The notes under the pieces were generated by a model. That model was not told the origin of the DNA, did no database searches, and was given only the letters and a program-made list of their open reading frames with translations. Position numbers and translations under genes: made by a program. A stretch of 64,000 bases of DNA from Periconia sp. R9002 (taxonomy: Eukaryota > Ascomycota > Dothideomycetes > Pleosporales > Periconiaceae), in NCBI GenBank assembly GCA_023627715.1, contig JAMAHW010000038.1, forward strand, positions 248,001 through 312,000. Reading direction: 5' to 3'. Positions 54,970 to 64,000 of this stretch are shown in pieces. How positions within the stretch are numbered: position 1 is the stretch's first letter; the number at the start of each line of letters is the position of its first letter.

Positions 54970-57090
54970 ATGTCTCAACGCCCACGGCAAAGGGTCGTCG
55001 TGCCACTGTATCCCGGCTCCGACGGCGATCCATCGCATGCGCCGACTGATCCAGCTTACAAGAAATGTGACCCTCCCACCTTGCACTTGGAGAAACTAGC
55101 CATAGAGTGGATGAAAGCTCGCAACGAAACCAAAGACGGTGTCACTTACATCCTGGAACGCCTGCCTCATGGATACGCAGTTTTCGAAAAAGCGCGCGCG
55201 TCTGGAAAACACATAGACAGATGGGTGTACGGTCATCCCGACCATAAGACATTTGACTCACCTAATCGCTTCTACCCTCATTTCGAACACCTGATGAACA
55301 ATTCCGGGAGTAGCATTGGTTGCCCATGCAGCGTGTGTGTCAAGAATGGAGTCCTCCATCGTTCGACATCAACCGCCTCGTCTTCCCGACAGTCTAGCAC
55401 ATCGGTGTCGGTGAAACCTGCTCCCACGAAGATTAAGCGTTCAGATCCTGTGTTAGCACCCGCGACCCAGTTCAAAGGTCGCCCAAAGATGATTTCTCCC
55501 GGCATGGACGCAAGCCGCATAGACGACGAAGGTACACCTGACGTCTGGCGCAACCTCATCAACAAGCTGAAACGTGACATTACGCTGGATCAGGCCATAT
55601 CAGAACCCATGAGCATGGACTGGAGAGCCGAGCAGACACTTCTAGATGATATGTTACGCAAGGACGAGCCGCAACATGCCCCTCGAGTCGGCGAAATCGT
55701 CCTGTATCTTCGCAACAATACCGGTGGCCACTATGTCGACGTCATCAAGCACGATTCGGGGGAGTTTACACTCCATGACCCTTTGACCAAGTCCGACCTA
55801 GGGGCACCGCAATGGGCTGCAGGCCATGTCACCCAAGTGCCTGAACCCTCACCCAACGACGGCGAGACCAGCATTATCAATTCCGGCGTCCGCGTAGAGC
55901 CCCTACCCAACCCGAACAACGGGAACAAGAGTATGTCCAAGAAGTATCAATACGTTCCTAGCCTCCACACTCGTCCCTTCTTCCTTTGGAAGTATTACTT
56001 GGACGCGATTGATGAGGACGAATGGCACCCCACAATACACAACGCTCTTACCTGCATGTCCACAATGTCTGTAGTGGGCAGGCACCGATTCCAAGGACAA
56101 TGGCCAAAGGCGTTCATCTGGTGCCACGCCATCTACATCGGCGCAGAACTAGTCATGGTCGGCGACACCGTCCGCCTGTCTCCCAAGGCCGAATACCCCG
56201 AGTGCACTGATATCCTGGTGGTCAAATCGATCCGAATGAAGCTCAGCGACCTCGAAAAAGCATCCTCAAATGACTACGATGACGGCCCACCTTACAGAAC
56301 TGAAGCTTGGATCTACGGCTCCGCCTACACGATGGACCCCTCGCGATCCAACAAACTAGACCTCGACCACAAGAACTCCGGCATCCCCAAAGCCGCCGAC
56401 GGATACGCGAACGCGTGGCACCCACTCCACCCCAGCAACAAGGAAATGGCCGTCCCCTTCTCGCGCGTGCTAGGCCGCGTCTACGAACACAACTTCATAG
56501 CCTCCCTCACAACTTCCGCATCCCTAGACCTAGGCCGCGAGAGCATCCTCGAAGGCCGCAACTTCTCCCGCAGCCACGATAACCGCATCCTCAAGTCCCC
56601 GGGCTCAACGTGGTTCTGGGGCGACTCCCGCGTGCAATCGCTTGACCTCGAGACTGTTAATGGGTTGGAGGTGGGGAAATTCGACACCGAGCGCGACCCC
56701 AAGGAATTCCGCAAGGCGATCAAGGTCATCGACGGCCTGACGCCGACTTCCGCCGCGGCGGACAAGAAGTCGACGAAGATGCCGGATCTGAGCCGGTTCA
56801 TGGCGCCTGCGACGGTAGGGACGTTGCCTGTGAGGCATCGAACCGGGGTCAAGAGGAAGGTTGTTGACGTGGATGACGATGACGACGACGACGACGGCGG
56901 GGGAAACGGAAACGCGAATATCAAGCCAGAGCAAGCAGACGGCGACAGTCAGGACGACGATGATGAAGACCAATTCCGCACCCAGACCATCGTTATTGAC
57001 GACGATGATGCGGATGAGCTTGGTGGTGGTGGCAGCTCCTCGGTGCTTGAGATGGGGAAGAAGGTTAAGGTTATGGTGCGTCCTCATTGA
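54970..57090 (+). CDS. clr2: Transcription-silencing protein Clr2-like (SHREC complex)
   Basis: Single exon, 706 residues, starting at the first ATG (54970); the frame is open further upstream but without ATG. The N-terminal Clr2 domain is visible as ILERLPHGYAVFEKAR, then RWVYGHPDHKTFDSPNRFYP and HFEHLM, closing with a C-x-C-x2-C cluster (C118, C120, C123). The middle BAH-like Clr2 region follows: RVGEIVLYLRN, a GHV/QVP segment, FFLWKYYLD, then AFIWCHAIYIGAELVMVGD and VRLSP. In fission yeast Clr2 bridges Clr1 and the Mit1/Clr3 module in SHREC, the remodeller-deacetylase needed for heterochromatic silencing. The C-terminus is strongly acidic (runs of Asp) with a bipartite basic patch (GVKRKVVD), which suits a nuclear protein. 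The match to fission yeast is at domain level; the exact complex here is inference. Confidence 0.85.
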   Translation: MSQRPRQRVVVPLYPGSDGDPSHAPTDPAYKKCDPPTLHLEKLAIEWMKARNETKDGVTYILERLPHGYAVFEKARASGKHIDRWVYGHPDHKTFDSPNRFYPHFEHLMNNSGSSIGCPCSVCVKNGVLHRSTSTASSSRQSSTSVSVKPAPTKIKRSDPVLAPATQFKGRPKMISPGMDASRIDDEGTPDVWRNLINKLKRDITLDQAISEPMSMDWRAEQTLLDDMLRKDEPQHAPRVGEIVLYLRNNTGGHYVDVIKHDSGEFTLHDPLTKSDLGAPQWAAGHVTQVPEPSPNDGETSIINSGVRVEPLPNPNNGNKSMSKKYQYVPSLHTRPFFLWKYYLDAIDEDEWHPTIHNALTCMSTMSVVGRHRFQGQWPKAFIWCHAIYIGAELVMVGDTVRLSPKAEYPECTDILVVKSIRMKLSDLEKASSNDYDDGPPYRTEAWIYGSAYTMDPSRSNKLDLDHKNSGIPKAADGYANAWHPLHPSNKEMAVPFSRVLGRVYEHNFIASLTTSASLDLGRESILEGRNFSRSHDNRILKSPGSTWFWGDSRVQSLDLETVNGLEVGKFDTERDPKEFRKAIKVIDGLTPTSAAADKKSTKMPDLSRFMAPATVGTLPVRHRTGVKRKVVDVDDDDDDDDGGGNGNANIKPEQADGDSQDDDDEDQFRTQTIVIDDDDADELGGGGSSSVLEMGKKVKVMVRPH

Positions 57091-58344
57091 GAGAGAGAGA
57101 AAGAAAGAAAGAAAAGTCTCCGCCTCTCTCTCTTTCCCCTCTTTGTATGAGATATCAAGACTTGCATTGCAAATACTATGGATCGGATAATCGGTGGGTG
57201 AGGGGGAAGGGTGGTTTAGATGGCAGACAGACAGGCACACATGCGAGGCAAGCCACACAATCGGGACAAAATTTCCTTTTCTTATTCTCGTCTCTTCTCT
57301 CCTTCTACCTTCTTCAGAGACATGAGAGACCACGTACCATAATAATATGACAACGAGACCAGAAAAAACATCCATCTTCTTTCTTTCCTGCTCCAGGAAC
57401 AAGTGAAACGAAGTGGATCAAAAAATTCAAAATCAAAAATCAAAATCCCTTGATCCTTCCTTCCCCACCGCAGTCTACGCCCCCTACTATATTAGACAAG
57501 ACTTGATAATTCCCCACGACATGAACCGCTCCACTGTCCGTCCCATATATCTCCTTTTCTCCCCCCCTTTCTTCCCTTCTCATTCCACCCCTCACCCCCC
57601 TTCCCCTCTACTTGTGTGTTTGTGTGTGTGGTTATCTAGCTAGTGAGTGTTAGCTGAGCTTTACCCTTTTCCCAGTAACCTACATACATACATACATACA
57701 TAACGTACCCCACACCTACCAGAGTGTAAGCGTAATCTCAAAAAATCCCAAACCCTGAGATCCAAAACAATCCAAACATTAGAAGATAGAAGATGGGATG
57801 AATTGCATATCACATAGGTACACTAGCTAGGCGTCGTGTCAAGTGCTCAAAATACATACCTCTGTGAACCGCAAACCACCGCAACTATACGCGTATAAGG
57901 TCGGTCGGTTGTATACGGTTTGGTTGTATATAGTTTGGTTATGGTTGTGTTGGTTTAGTGGTGGAAGTGGTAGAAGTGGGTATAGCTTTTTCACGAGATG
58001 AGATTGAGATTGGATTGGAATTGGGTTTGGGGGGGGGGAGGGTAAGAGGGTTGGAGGGTTAGACGGTTAGAGGGTTGTAGGTGGTGTGGGAGAAGGGGGG
58101 AGGGAGGGAAGAGAAGGATGTTATACTACATAGGAACTGTTTGTCTTTTGAAATGTATGTGTGTGTGGACGTGTGTAGACAGTTAGTTAGGGATTTGAGG
58201 GGCTTGAGGGAGGGGGAGGGGAGGGGAGGGGGTTTAGGATGTACTTATGTAACTTAGGAACTTAGGTGCGTGACTTAAGAATGGATATAAGTGGTAGGTG
58301 GTAGGGTGAGGTGGGTAGGTACAGGTAGGTGGTCTGTGAACCTA

Positions 58345-58384
58345 GGTGTGTATGTGTGTGTGTGTGTATGTGTGTGTGTGTGTA
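58345..58384. repeat. (TG)n microsatellite
   Basis: Interrupted TG/TA array of about 40 bases. Confidence 0.85.
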
Positions 58385-58940
58385 GAGGGGGATAAGTAGT
58401 TATGCAGGTAAGGCTATTGCGTGTATGTATTTGTCCATATTTCGTGAGAGTAGAAGAAAAAGATTTGATACGTGACAATTTCGTTTATTCTCACACCCCA
58501 TGTAACATGTATCTAGTCGTGATCGTGATACGGCCGCGCACAGCTGGCGGATTGATATTTACATGTACATAGGTACGCACATGTCCACTCTTTCGTGAAC
58601 GTTGCATCGCAGCTGACCAAACCCGTACTTATATAGATATAAGTAATTTTTTAGCGTATAATAGATACTAGAAAAGCATTGCAGATAACGAGGGATACTG
58701 TTGAGCTTAGCTCACTTTCCTTTTTGTGTACATAGTTAACTTGGACGGTTGATGGATTCACTCCTGATCCTAGCTAGGGTATTTCGATTCTTGTTTTTAC
58801 GTGTTTCTTTTTTTTAAAAAATGTCCCGTTTGTCTTAGTTGAATTATATGTACCATGTATGTATGTGCGTGTATATGTACTTCCAAGATATAGGGACATG
58901 AACGAGACATACAAGCTAAAAAGTAGCGTAAGAAAAACAA

Positions 58941-58965
58941 GGGGGGCGGGGGGGGGGGGGGGGGG
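58941..58965. repeat. Poly-G tract (G6 C G18)
   Basis: Six G, one C, then eighteen G, followed by CC. Such tracts are prone to assembly and replication error and could form a G-quadruplex. Confidence 0.9.
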
Positions 58966-59141
58966 CCGAAAAAGGTTAAAAAAAAACCAAAACACCAAAC
59001 CGAACAATTTAAAGGGGTAATAAATAAAAAAGATTAATTGAATATTTCTATGGAGGAGCTAGGTGCGAATAAATCGTCGAGTGTCCACGGGTTATCAGGG
59101 TCATAAATCTTCAAGCTTTCGGAGGATAGAGGTTCCCTATA

Positions 59142-61867
59142 TCACAAAAGCCCAGTACTGAATTCGTCGTCGTCCTCAGGCAATTCCTCTTCACTGCCTC
59201 TAGCGGATTCACCGAAGTTTCGATAATAATCTTCAAAAGCGAACAAGGCAAGCTGCTCTTGATGCTTTGCCATGTGCCTTCTTAAGCTGTTAGGTCGCGA
59301 GAGTTCAGCGCCACAAAGCAAACATGAAACTGCAGATATACTGATATTCGTGTCGAGGTAATGGGTCTCCCTTTCGTGCTCGAACCACGCGTCGCGGCTC
59401 TCGTACATGCGGTGCGCGGTAGCGCAGTCTTTGACAGTGCAAACGTACGGACGCACATCTTTGATTAAATGTTCTCTAAAGACCAAATTTAGCACGTGCG
59501 CGGGTAGTCTAGCTTGTTATACATACTTGAAATCTTGCACCTGATGAATGATGATGGAGCGAAGGCATATAGGGCACTTGTAATTATCTTTCTGACCATA
59601 CGGAACGTTCGCATTGCTAAATTGCATGTAAATGAACCTAGTGAGGTGGCTGAAACTTGAAATGATATTATCCTCAGGTTCAGCCTTCTCAGCTTCTGCT
59701 TGACTGGCTTCGTTATGTTCCCTCAGGATTTCAACCCGATGGGAGAGATACTGGCGACGTTTTGATCTGGCTTTGCCTAGACGCTCTACTAGATAGCCCG
59801 GAGCATCTGGAAAGGTTACACGAACGTGCCGAATATCAAAGGGCAAAAAATGGGTTTTGTCGATGGTGTGCATTTTCCGCATGAATGGACTTGGAGCCTG
59901 TAGATGTACTCTTCTGAAAACGCCCAGTTCTCGTTTTGCGTGTTCAGATGGTTCAGGGGATTTCTCCCAAAACTCGGACTCTTCCGAGTCTTCTTCCGAG
60001 TCTTCTCCCGAGTCTTCTTCCGAGTCTTCTTCCGAGTCTTCTTCCGAGTCTTCTTCCGAGTCTTCTTCCGAGTCTTCTTCCGAGTCTTCTTCCGAGNNNN
60101 NNNNNNNNNNNNNNNNNNNNNNNNNNNNNNNNNNNNNNNNNNNNNNNNNNNNNNNNNNNNNNNNNNNNNNNNNNNNNNNNNNNNNNNNNNNNNNAGTCTT
60201 CTTCCGAAAACCTATCCTTCTTTGGACCCCGTCGACGAGGGCCGGATCCGTTGCCGCGAGGCTGCTTGCTGGGCGAAGATTGACTCGTTGCACCTCGTAG
60301 CTTCTCCGGTCGATCTGGTTTACTCTTGGTAGGATACCAATGGGTGTTCGGTTCTGCAGCAAATTCCATACTGCATTTGTCACTGAACGAGTTAGCTTCT
60401 ACAATATCACATGGATGATCTCATACCAAGTTTTGAAGGCCGGTCGATCTTTGATAACTCCAAAACCGTTACAACCAATCCGGGGGCATTGGTTCAGCTG
60501 CGTTTGTATCATCAATTGCTCTACGAGTGCCGACATGACTAGATTTGCGCCCGGGAAAACCATTGTTCCCCATTCTTCTTCGCTGATCGGGTTGCCATTT
60601 GAAGCACCATCCAGAATAAGATACTGTCGCTGGAGCACTTTCTCTTCGCCTGGAAGTCCTTTGAACTGGGTTTGAAGGTAGGAAGTGAACACCTAAAGGA
60701 AATGGTAAGAGCCTTGTCAGAGACGATCCAGTGAGCTGTATACCTCGATGTGACGGAAGTATTCATATGGCAAAGATCGGGTTCTTCCTAGTACATCCTC
60801 AAATCGAATACTGTCTTCCGGCTGAAATGCGGGAGCGCGAAGAATGCTGCTGTGAATTGCTCTGAGAATGGTATACATCTGGATATTCGACCGCCTTGCA
60901 CCTTAATTAGTATCGATTGATTCACAACTGGGTGTATGGTTGGGCCACTTACACGACCTGCTCCAAGGTTTCCCGAATCTGCGACGGGAAATGATGAATC
61001 CTTTGCAAATCAGACCTTGACAGCGATGATCACTTTGAAGGGACTCACGTCTGCAAGAGTTGGACAGCAAGCGTCCGAAAACTCATAACAGTTAGGTTGA
61101 CTGCATCAGTAGTGGTTGAAACATGACGTAACGTTTTGGCGGCACTATCCATTTGGTCCGCAATCTTCTCCATCTTCTCCGAATGCCTTTGCAGATCATC
61201 TCTCGTTGAAGAATGGGCCTTGTTAATCTTCTTGTCGAGCCTTTCTATGCTCATCCGCTGCTCCAGAATACTCCCCAGTAATGCGACATGTGATTTGTGA
61301 GCTTCAGCTTCGATGCGCGAGAGCGACTCACTGAACTTCAAATCAGCGCGAGGAGGAAACATAACTTGGGATCCTCACGAAGTATGTGTCGCCAGCAGCA
61401 AATTGATACTAAGCACTTTGGCTCCAATGGCCGTTCTGAGTTTGCCCACTTCATCGCTCATAAAGACGGCCCATTGCGACTTTCGTCCCGCGGATTTGAG
61501 GCAACCTCTACTGTGCATTGCGAATGGCCCCAAAGAGGATTCGTATTTGTGGATCTTCTCCAGGAACTCTTGCAGTGGTATTCGGCATGTGAGTGCCACG
61601 CCACGAATAGCATTGACATGGTCGACATTGCTCTCCCCAGGCTGAAGCGCTTGCAGATGTCGCAGAGTCCTTTCTAACGCCTGGAGCTCTAGTAGAACAT
61701 GCTGATACTCGTTGGAAGCGCCGGATTTGTCTTTTACAGCCTTGCTGACCTTGGCGATGAGTGCTTCCCCAAGTACTGTAAGACACTAGCAGAGCATGTT
61801 GGTGGGAACGGGACCTACCGATGGCTGCGATGAAATCCCCCACGGAAAACCCAAATCCTGGTAGCAT
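59142..61867 (-). CDS. STAND-N/ubiquitin-like domain protein with SEED tandem repeat and C2H2 fingers
   Basis: Eight exons on the minus strand: 61867-61819, 61775-61379, 61330-61049, 61000-60953, 60894-60744, 60692-60427, 60370-59527 (containing a 98-N gap) and 59475-59142, roughly 790 residues. It starts MLPGFGFSVGDFIAAI, the opening of the N-terminal domain found on many fungal STAND/NLR-like proteins, followed by a helical/coiled-coil region. Then comes a block (SIRFEDVLGRTRSLPYEYFR and FKGLPGEEKVLQRQYLILDG) typical of the ubiquitin-like ULD domain. A basic linker precedes a tandem Ser-Glu-Glu-Asp array encoded by 12-bp units and interrupted by the gap. After that: a CxxC pair (YKCPICLRS), a C-x4-C...H-x4-H finger (YVCTVKDCATAHRMYESRD) and a classic C2H2 finger (VSCLLCGAELSRPNSLRRHM). 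No NACHT or NB-ARC ATPase is present. The reading frame does not connect across 98 N, so the gap length is wrong or the gene is broken. Confidence 0.65.
59985..60207. repeat. 12-bp coding minisatellite (SEED units) interrupted by gap
   Basis: Perfect or near-perfect copies of the unit GAGTCTTCTTCC on the plus strand, which on the minus strand encode Ser-Glu-Glu-Asp. About nine units lie left of the gap and one right of it. One unit differs by one base, giving Gly for Glu. Confidence 0.92.
60097..60194. other. Assembly gap (98 N) inside minisatellite
   Basis: Unresolved run inside the SEED array. 98 is neither a multiple of 3 nor compatible with the 12-bp period from the flanking units, so the number is arbitrary. 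Confidence 0.98.
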
Positions 61868-62384
61868 AATGCTAGCTTTCAAGCGTACATAGTTGTGAGG
61901 AATAATGGGAAGGGAAGTTGGGGACAGCGAAGAGCATTTGAGGAGGGGCAGGGCAGCTGCGCCTGCCTGCACCTGCCTGTTCCTCAGCCTCCTAGCATTC
62001 AGCCTTACGGTTCCATCATTGCCTTCATGTACCTCTGTAGTGTTGTTTTACGTAGAAAGTAGCACTTCCAATGCAGAACCATCAACAAGAAAAAGAAGTA
62101 GAATCATGGGGAAAGGAAGGACGGAAAATTGAGAAGAGACAGAGATAAACAAAATGTAGCGATGGGGGGATGTCAAAATTAAGAAGTGCTTATTTCTCTT
62201 TTCTAGTTCTTCTTTCCTGTCAAACCAGAACGGAAGATTGATCAATTCATTTCATCCCGTTCATTTGATTCCCAAATCCATATCACGGTTTATAAAACGC
62301 CTGCCCCCAAAAAGAGAGAAAGAAGCCAGTCAATCCCACGCTGCTATATAGACACAAAATCCAGCACATCCGATTCTACTCGTT
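61868..62384. other. Intergenic region
   Basis: 517 bases: the upstream region of the C2H2 protein gene and the 3' flank of the PPP4R2 gene, both on the minus strand. No gene. Confidence 0.6.
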
Positions 62385-63878
62385 TCAATCAGACTTCATC
62401 TCCGTATCCTGGTCCGGCTTCTCCTCCTCGCCTTTGCCACTGTCGCTACTCCTATCCTTCATTTCTTCGTCCTTGTCACCACTCTCTGCCTCCTTGTCCT
62501 CCTTGTCCTTCTCGGCCTCGGATTCCGGCGCAGGACCAGGGCTCTTGCTTGCGCGCTCGATGCTCGGCCGGCCAATAGCTCCCTCAATGTCCAGACCGCC
62601 CGACGTCCGTTGCGGCCCCGTATCTTCCATGCCGATGACTTCTGGCCCGCGTGCGTGGGGAGTTTCTTCGTCGCCCTCTATCGTTTCCATGACACTCGCG
62701 GTGGTGACCCCGCCGCCGCCGGTTTCTTCCGAAACGGCCTCATCCAGCACGGACCGACCGGGGTTCGATGTCAGGGAGTGGGGATTGTTGAGGACAACGC
62801 CAGCCTCTTGTTCCTGGCGAAGGATTTCCCCTTGGGTTACGGCGCCCATGGAAGGTAATGTCTCGCCGTCGGGATGCGAAGACGCAATTTGCGAGTGGCC
62901 AGCAGCCTGGGTCGCGGTTGGGGATGTGGCAGCGGTAGCGGTGGGGCTACCCGCATTCAGCATGGCCACCGTCACTGTCTCGATTCTTCCAGCACCGTTG
63001 GGCCCGTCGACCATTTCGGTGCTCTCGGAGACCAATTCGTTTTGGGCGCCGCGGGATTGAAGCCACGGTATGGGTGTGAGCAGAGCACCTCCGAGCGATT
63101 CATCGGAGCCGAGACTCGAGGTAGGCGACGACACGACCGTTATGCCATTGAGCAAGCCAGGCGCGGTGGGGAGGAAGGGCTGTGGAAGAGGGAAGAGGGA
63201 GTTTGGAGACGAGACGGAGATGACGCGATCGAGGGCTCTGAGGTAGGGAGGAAGAAATTTATATCGACGCCGAGGTTCGAGAATGAGCTCTGCCAAACGC
63301 TGAATGGTATGGGGGGCATCCTTGGAAAAGTTCTTGGACAGAGCGGTCCGTATGGAAGTGTACATGTTTATGGTCTCGGGCGGCCAAGGCCCAAGCTCTT
63401 GACTGGCAAAGGCGGGGACAGGAGGTCGGGTCGGGGTGGTGGGAGCAGCATTTTCCTTGTCGCCGGTGGCTGAATCTTGACTGGAGGTGGTAGGTTGCGG
63501 GCGGGCCGCCGAGGAGGGGTCTGATGGTGGAGGTGGTTCGGGTTTGGGGAACTGGTCGATAATCTGGAGCAGGCAGGCGGGGAACGTCAGTCTGGGGAAT
63601 TGGTGGCAAGAATGGAGGGAGGAGTGTCTCACGTCGTCGAGTTGATTGAGTATATAGGTCAATGTGTCGGGCCATTCAAGGCTAGAGTACGAGGGTTAGT
63701 ATAATTACTATCAATGATGGCGGGCGGGGGAAGAAGGCATACGGATCGAGCGAGCCATCTTGGGCGGCTTTCTGCAGCACCGACTCTGCTGGGGAGGGTC
63801 AGCGGGCGGGCGGGTGTTTGGAGGTGGTACAGGCAGATGTGGTACGAATGAAGGAGTGCAGTACATACGGGACGTCAT
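62385..63878 (-). CDS. PSY4: Protein phosphatase 4 regulatory subunit 2 (PPP4R2/Psy4)
   Basis: Four exons on the minus strand (63878-63869, 63788-63743, 63681-63633, 63563-62385) give 427 residues. The first exon is only 10 bases (Met-Thr-Ser plus one base). The rebuilt N-terminus runs SPESVLQKAAQDGSLDPLEW, PDTLTYILNQLDD, IIDQFPKPEPPPP. The PPP4R2 core includes WPPETINMYTSIRTALSKNF, APHTIQRLAELILEPRRRY and KFLPPYLRALDRVISVSS. The C-terminal about 250 residues are acidic and disordered, as in yeast Psy4. PPP4R2 binds the PP4 catalytic subunit and directs dephosphorylation of substrates such as gamma-H2AX during DNA-damage recovery. The third intron (69 bp) has no stop and is a multiple of three, so retention would add 23 residues. 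An alternative acceptor 3 bp inside exon 2 is possible. Confidence 0.88.
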
Positions 63879-64000
63879 GGCATGAGGCGGAGAGGCGGGG
63901 AGAAAGGCGGCACGTGTAGAGATGGGTCGCGATCAACTTGGATGTCTTTTCGGTGGTCTCGTCTCGCGAGTTTGGCTTTGCAAGCTCCCCGGTCGCGTCG

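Larger units (their letters stand above)
57091..59141. other. Low-complexity gene-free interval
   Basis: No gene supported. It holds a GA/AAAG run at 57091-57116, (CATA)5 at 57681-57702, G-rich stretches at 58030-58100 and 58208-58230, (TG)n at 58345-58384 and a poly-G of 18 at 58948-58965. Composition is strongly skewed and open frames follow from it. Confidence 0.55.

Noticed and set aside
59904..60332. Frames through the minisatellite with runs of VFFR or LGRR
   Set aside because: Other-frame readings of the SEED array; the flanks do not make sense in those frames.

Overview
This is a 64-kb piece of a filamentous ascomycete (Pezizomycotina) nuclear chromosome. The evidence is short GT-AG introns (about 46-70 bp, some with visible CTAAC/ACTAAT-like branch points), divergent and convergent single genes with no operons, and lineage-typical families: a Pth11-like fungal rhodopsin-domain membrane protein, a combined Pex14/17 peroxin, Skt5/Chs4 with a CaaX tail, Clr2, and a STAND-associated N-terminal plus ubiquitin-like domain protein. 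AT-rich TpA-dense tracts look like products of repeat-induced point mutation (RIP). No bacterial, organellar or viral block was seen, and I found no tRNA or rRNA gene I could support. The class (perhaps Dothideomycetes) is a guess.

Layout. 0-17 kb: rhodopsin-like membrane protein (1689-3281), a GPI-anchor-like GH45 endoglucanase homologue (7125-8046), a GNAT acetyltransferase (10138-11332) and a Gyp5-type Rab GAP (14269-17177), separated by long gene-free stretches. 18-24 kb: an accessory region holding a frameshifted gene relic, copies of a dispersed hairpin-bearing repeat in inverted orientation, a pair of 40-bp direct repeats, AT-rich tracts, a fungal OTT_1508-like nucleic-acid deaminase gene (19299-21378) and an F-box-like/2EXR gene (22891-23925). 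25-36 kb: omega-amidase, a 1178-residue disordered protein with a C-terminal membrane hairpin, and a 503-residue protein I do not recognise. 36-50 kb: a dense housekeeping block of SKT5, IES2, PEX14/17, MIL1, SEC17, GTA3 and a small Cys-rich protein. 52-64 kb: a single-pass membrane protein, CLR2, a ubiquitin-like/C2H2 protein interrupted by an unresolved 12-bp minisatellite, and PPP4R2 (PSY4).

The genes do not form one pathway. Functional themes are membrane traffic (Gyp5, Sec17, Mil1), chromatin (Ies2 of INO80, Clr2 of SHREC), cell wall (Skt5), peroxisome import, mitochondrial Gln-tRNA formation and PP4 signalling. The part most likely to hold something new is the 18-24 kb accessory island. 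Exon boundaries were derived by eye from splice motifs and reading frame and are not backed by transcripts. Two runs of N (24189-24210 and 60097-60194) are assembly gaps.
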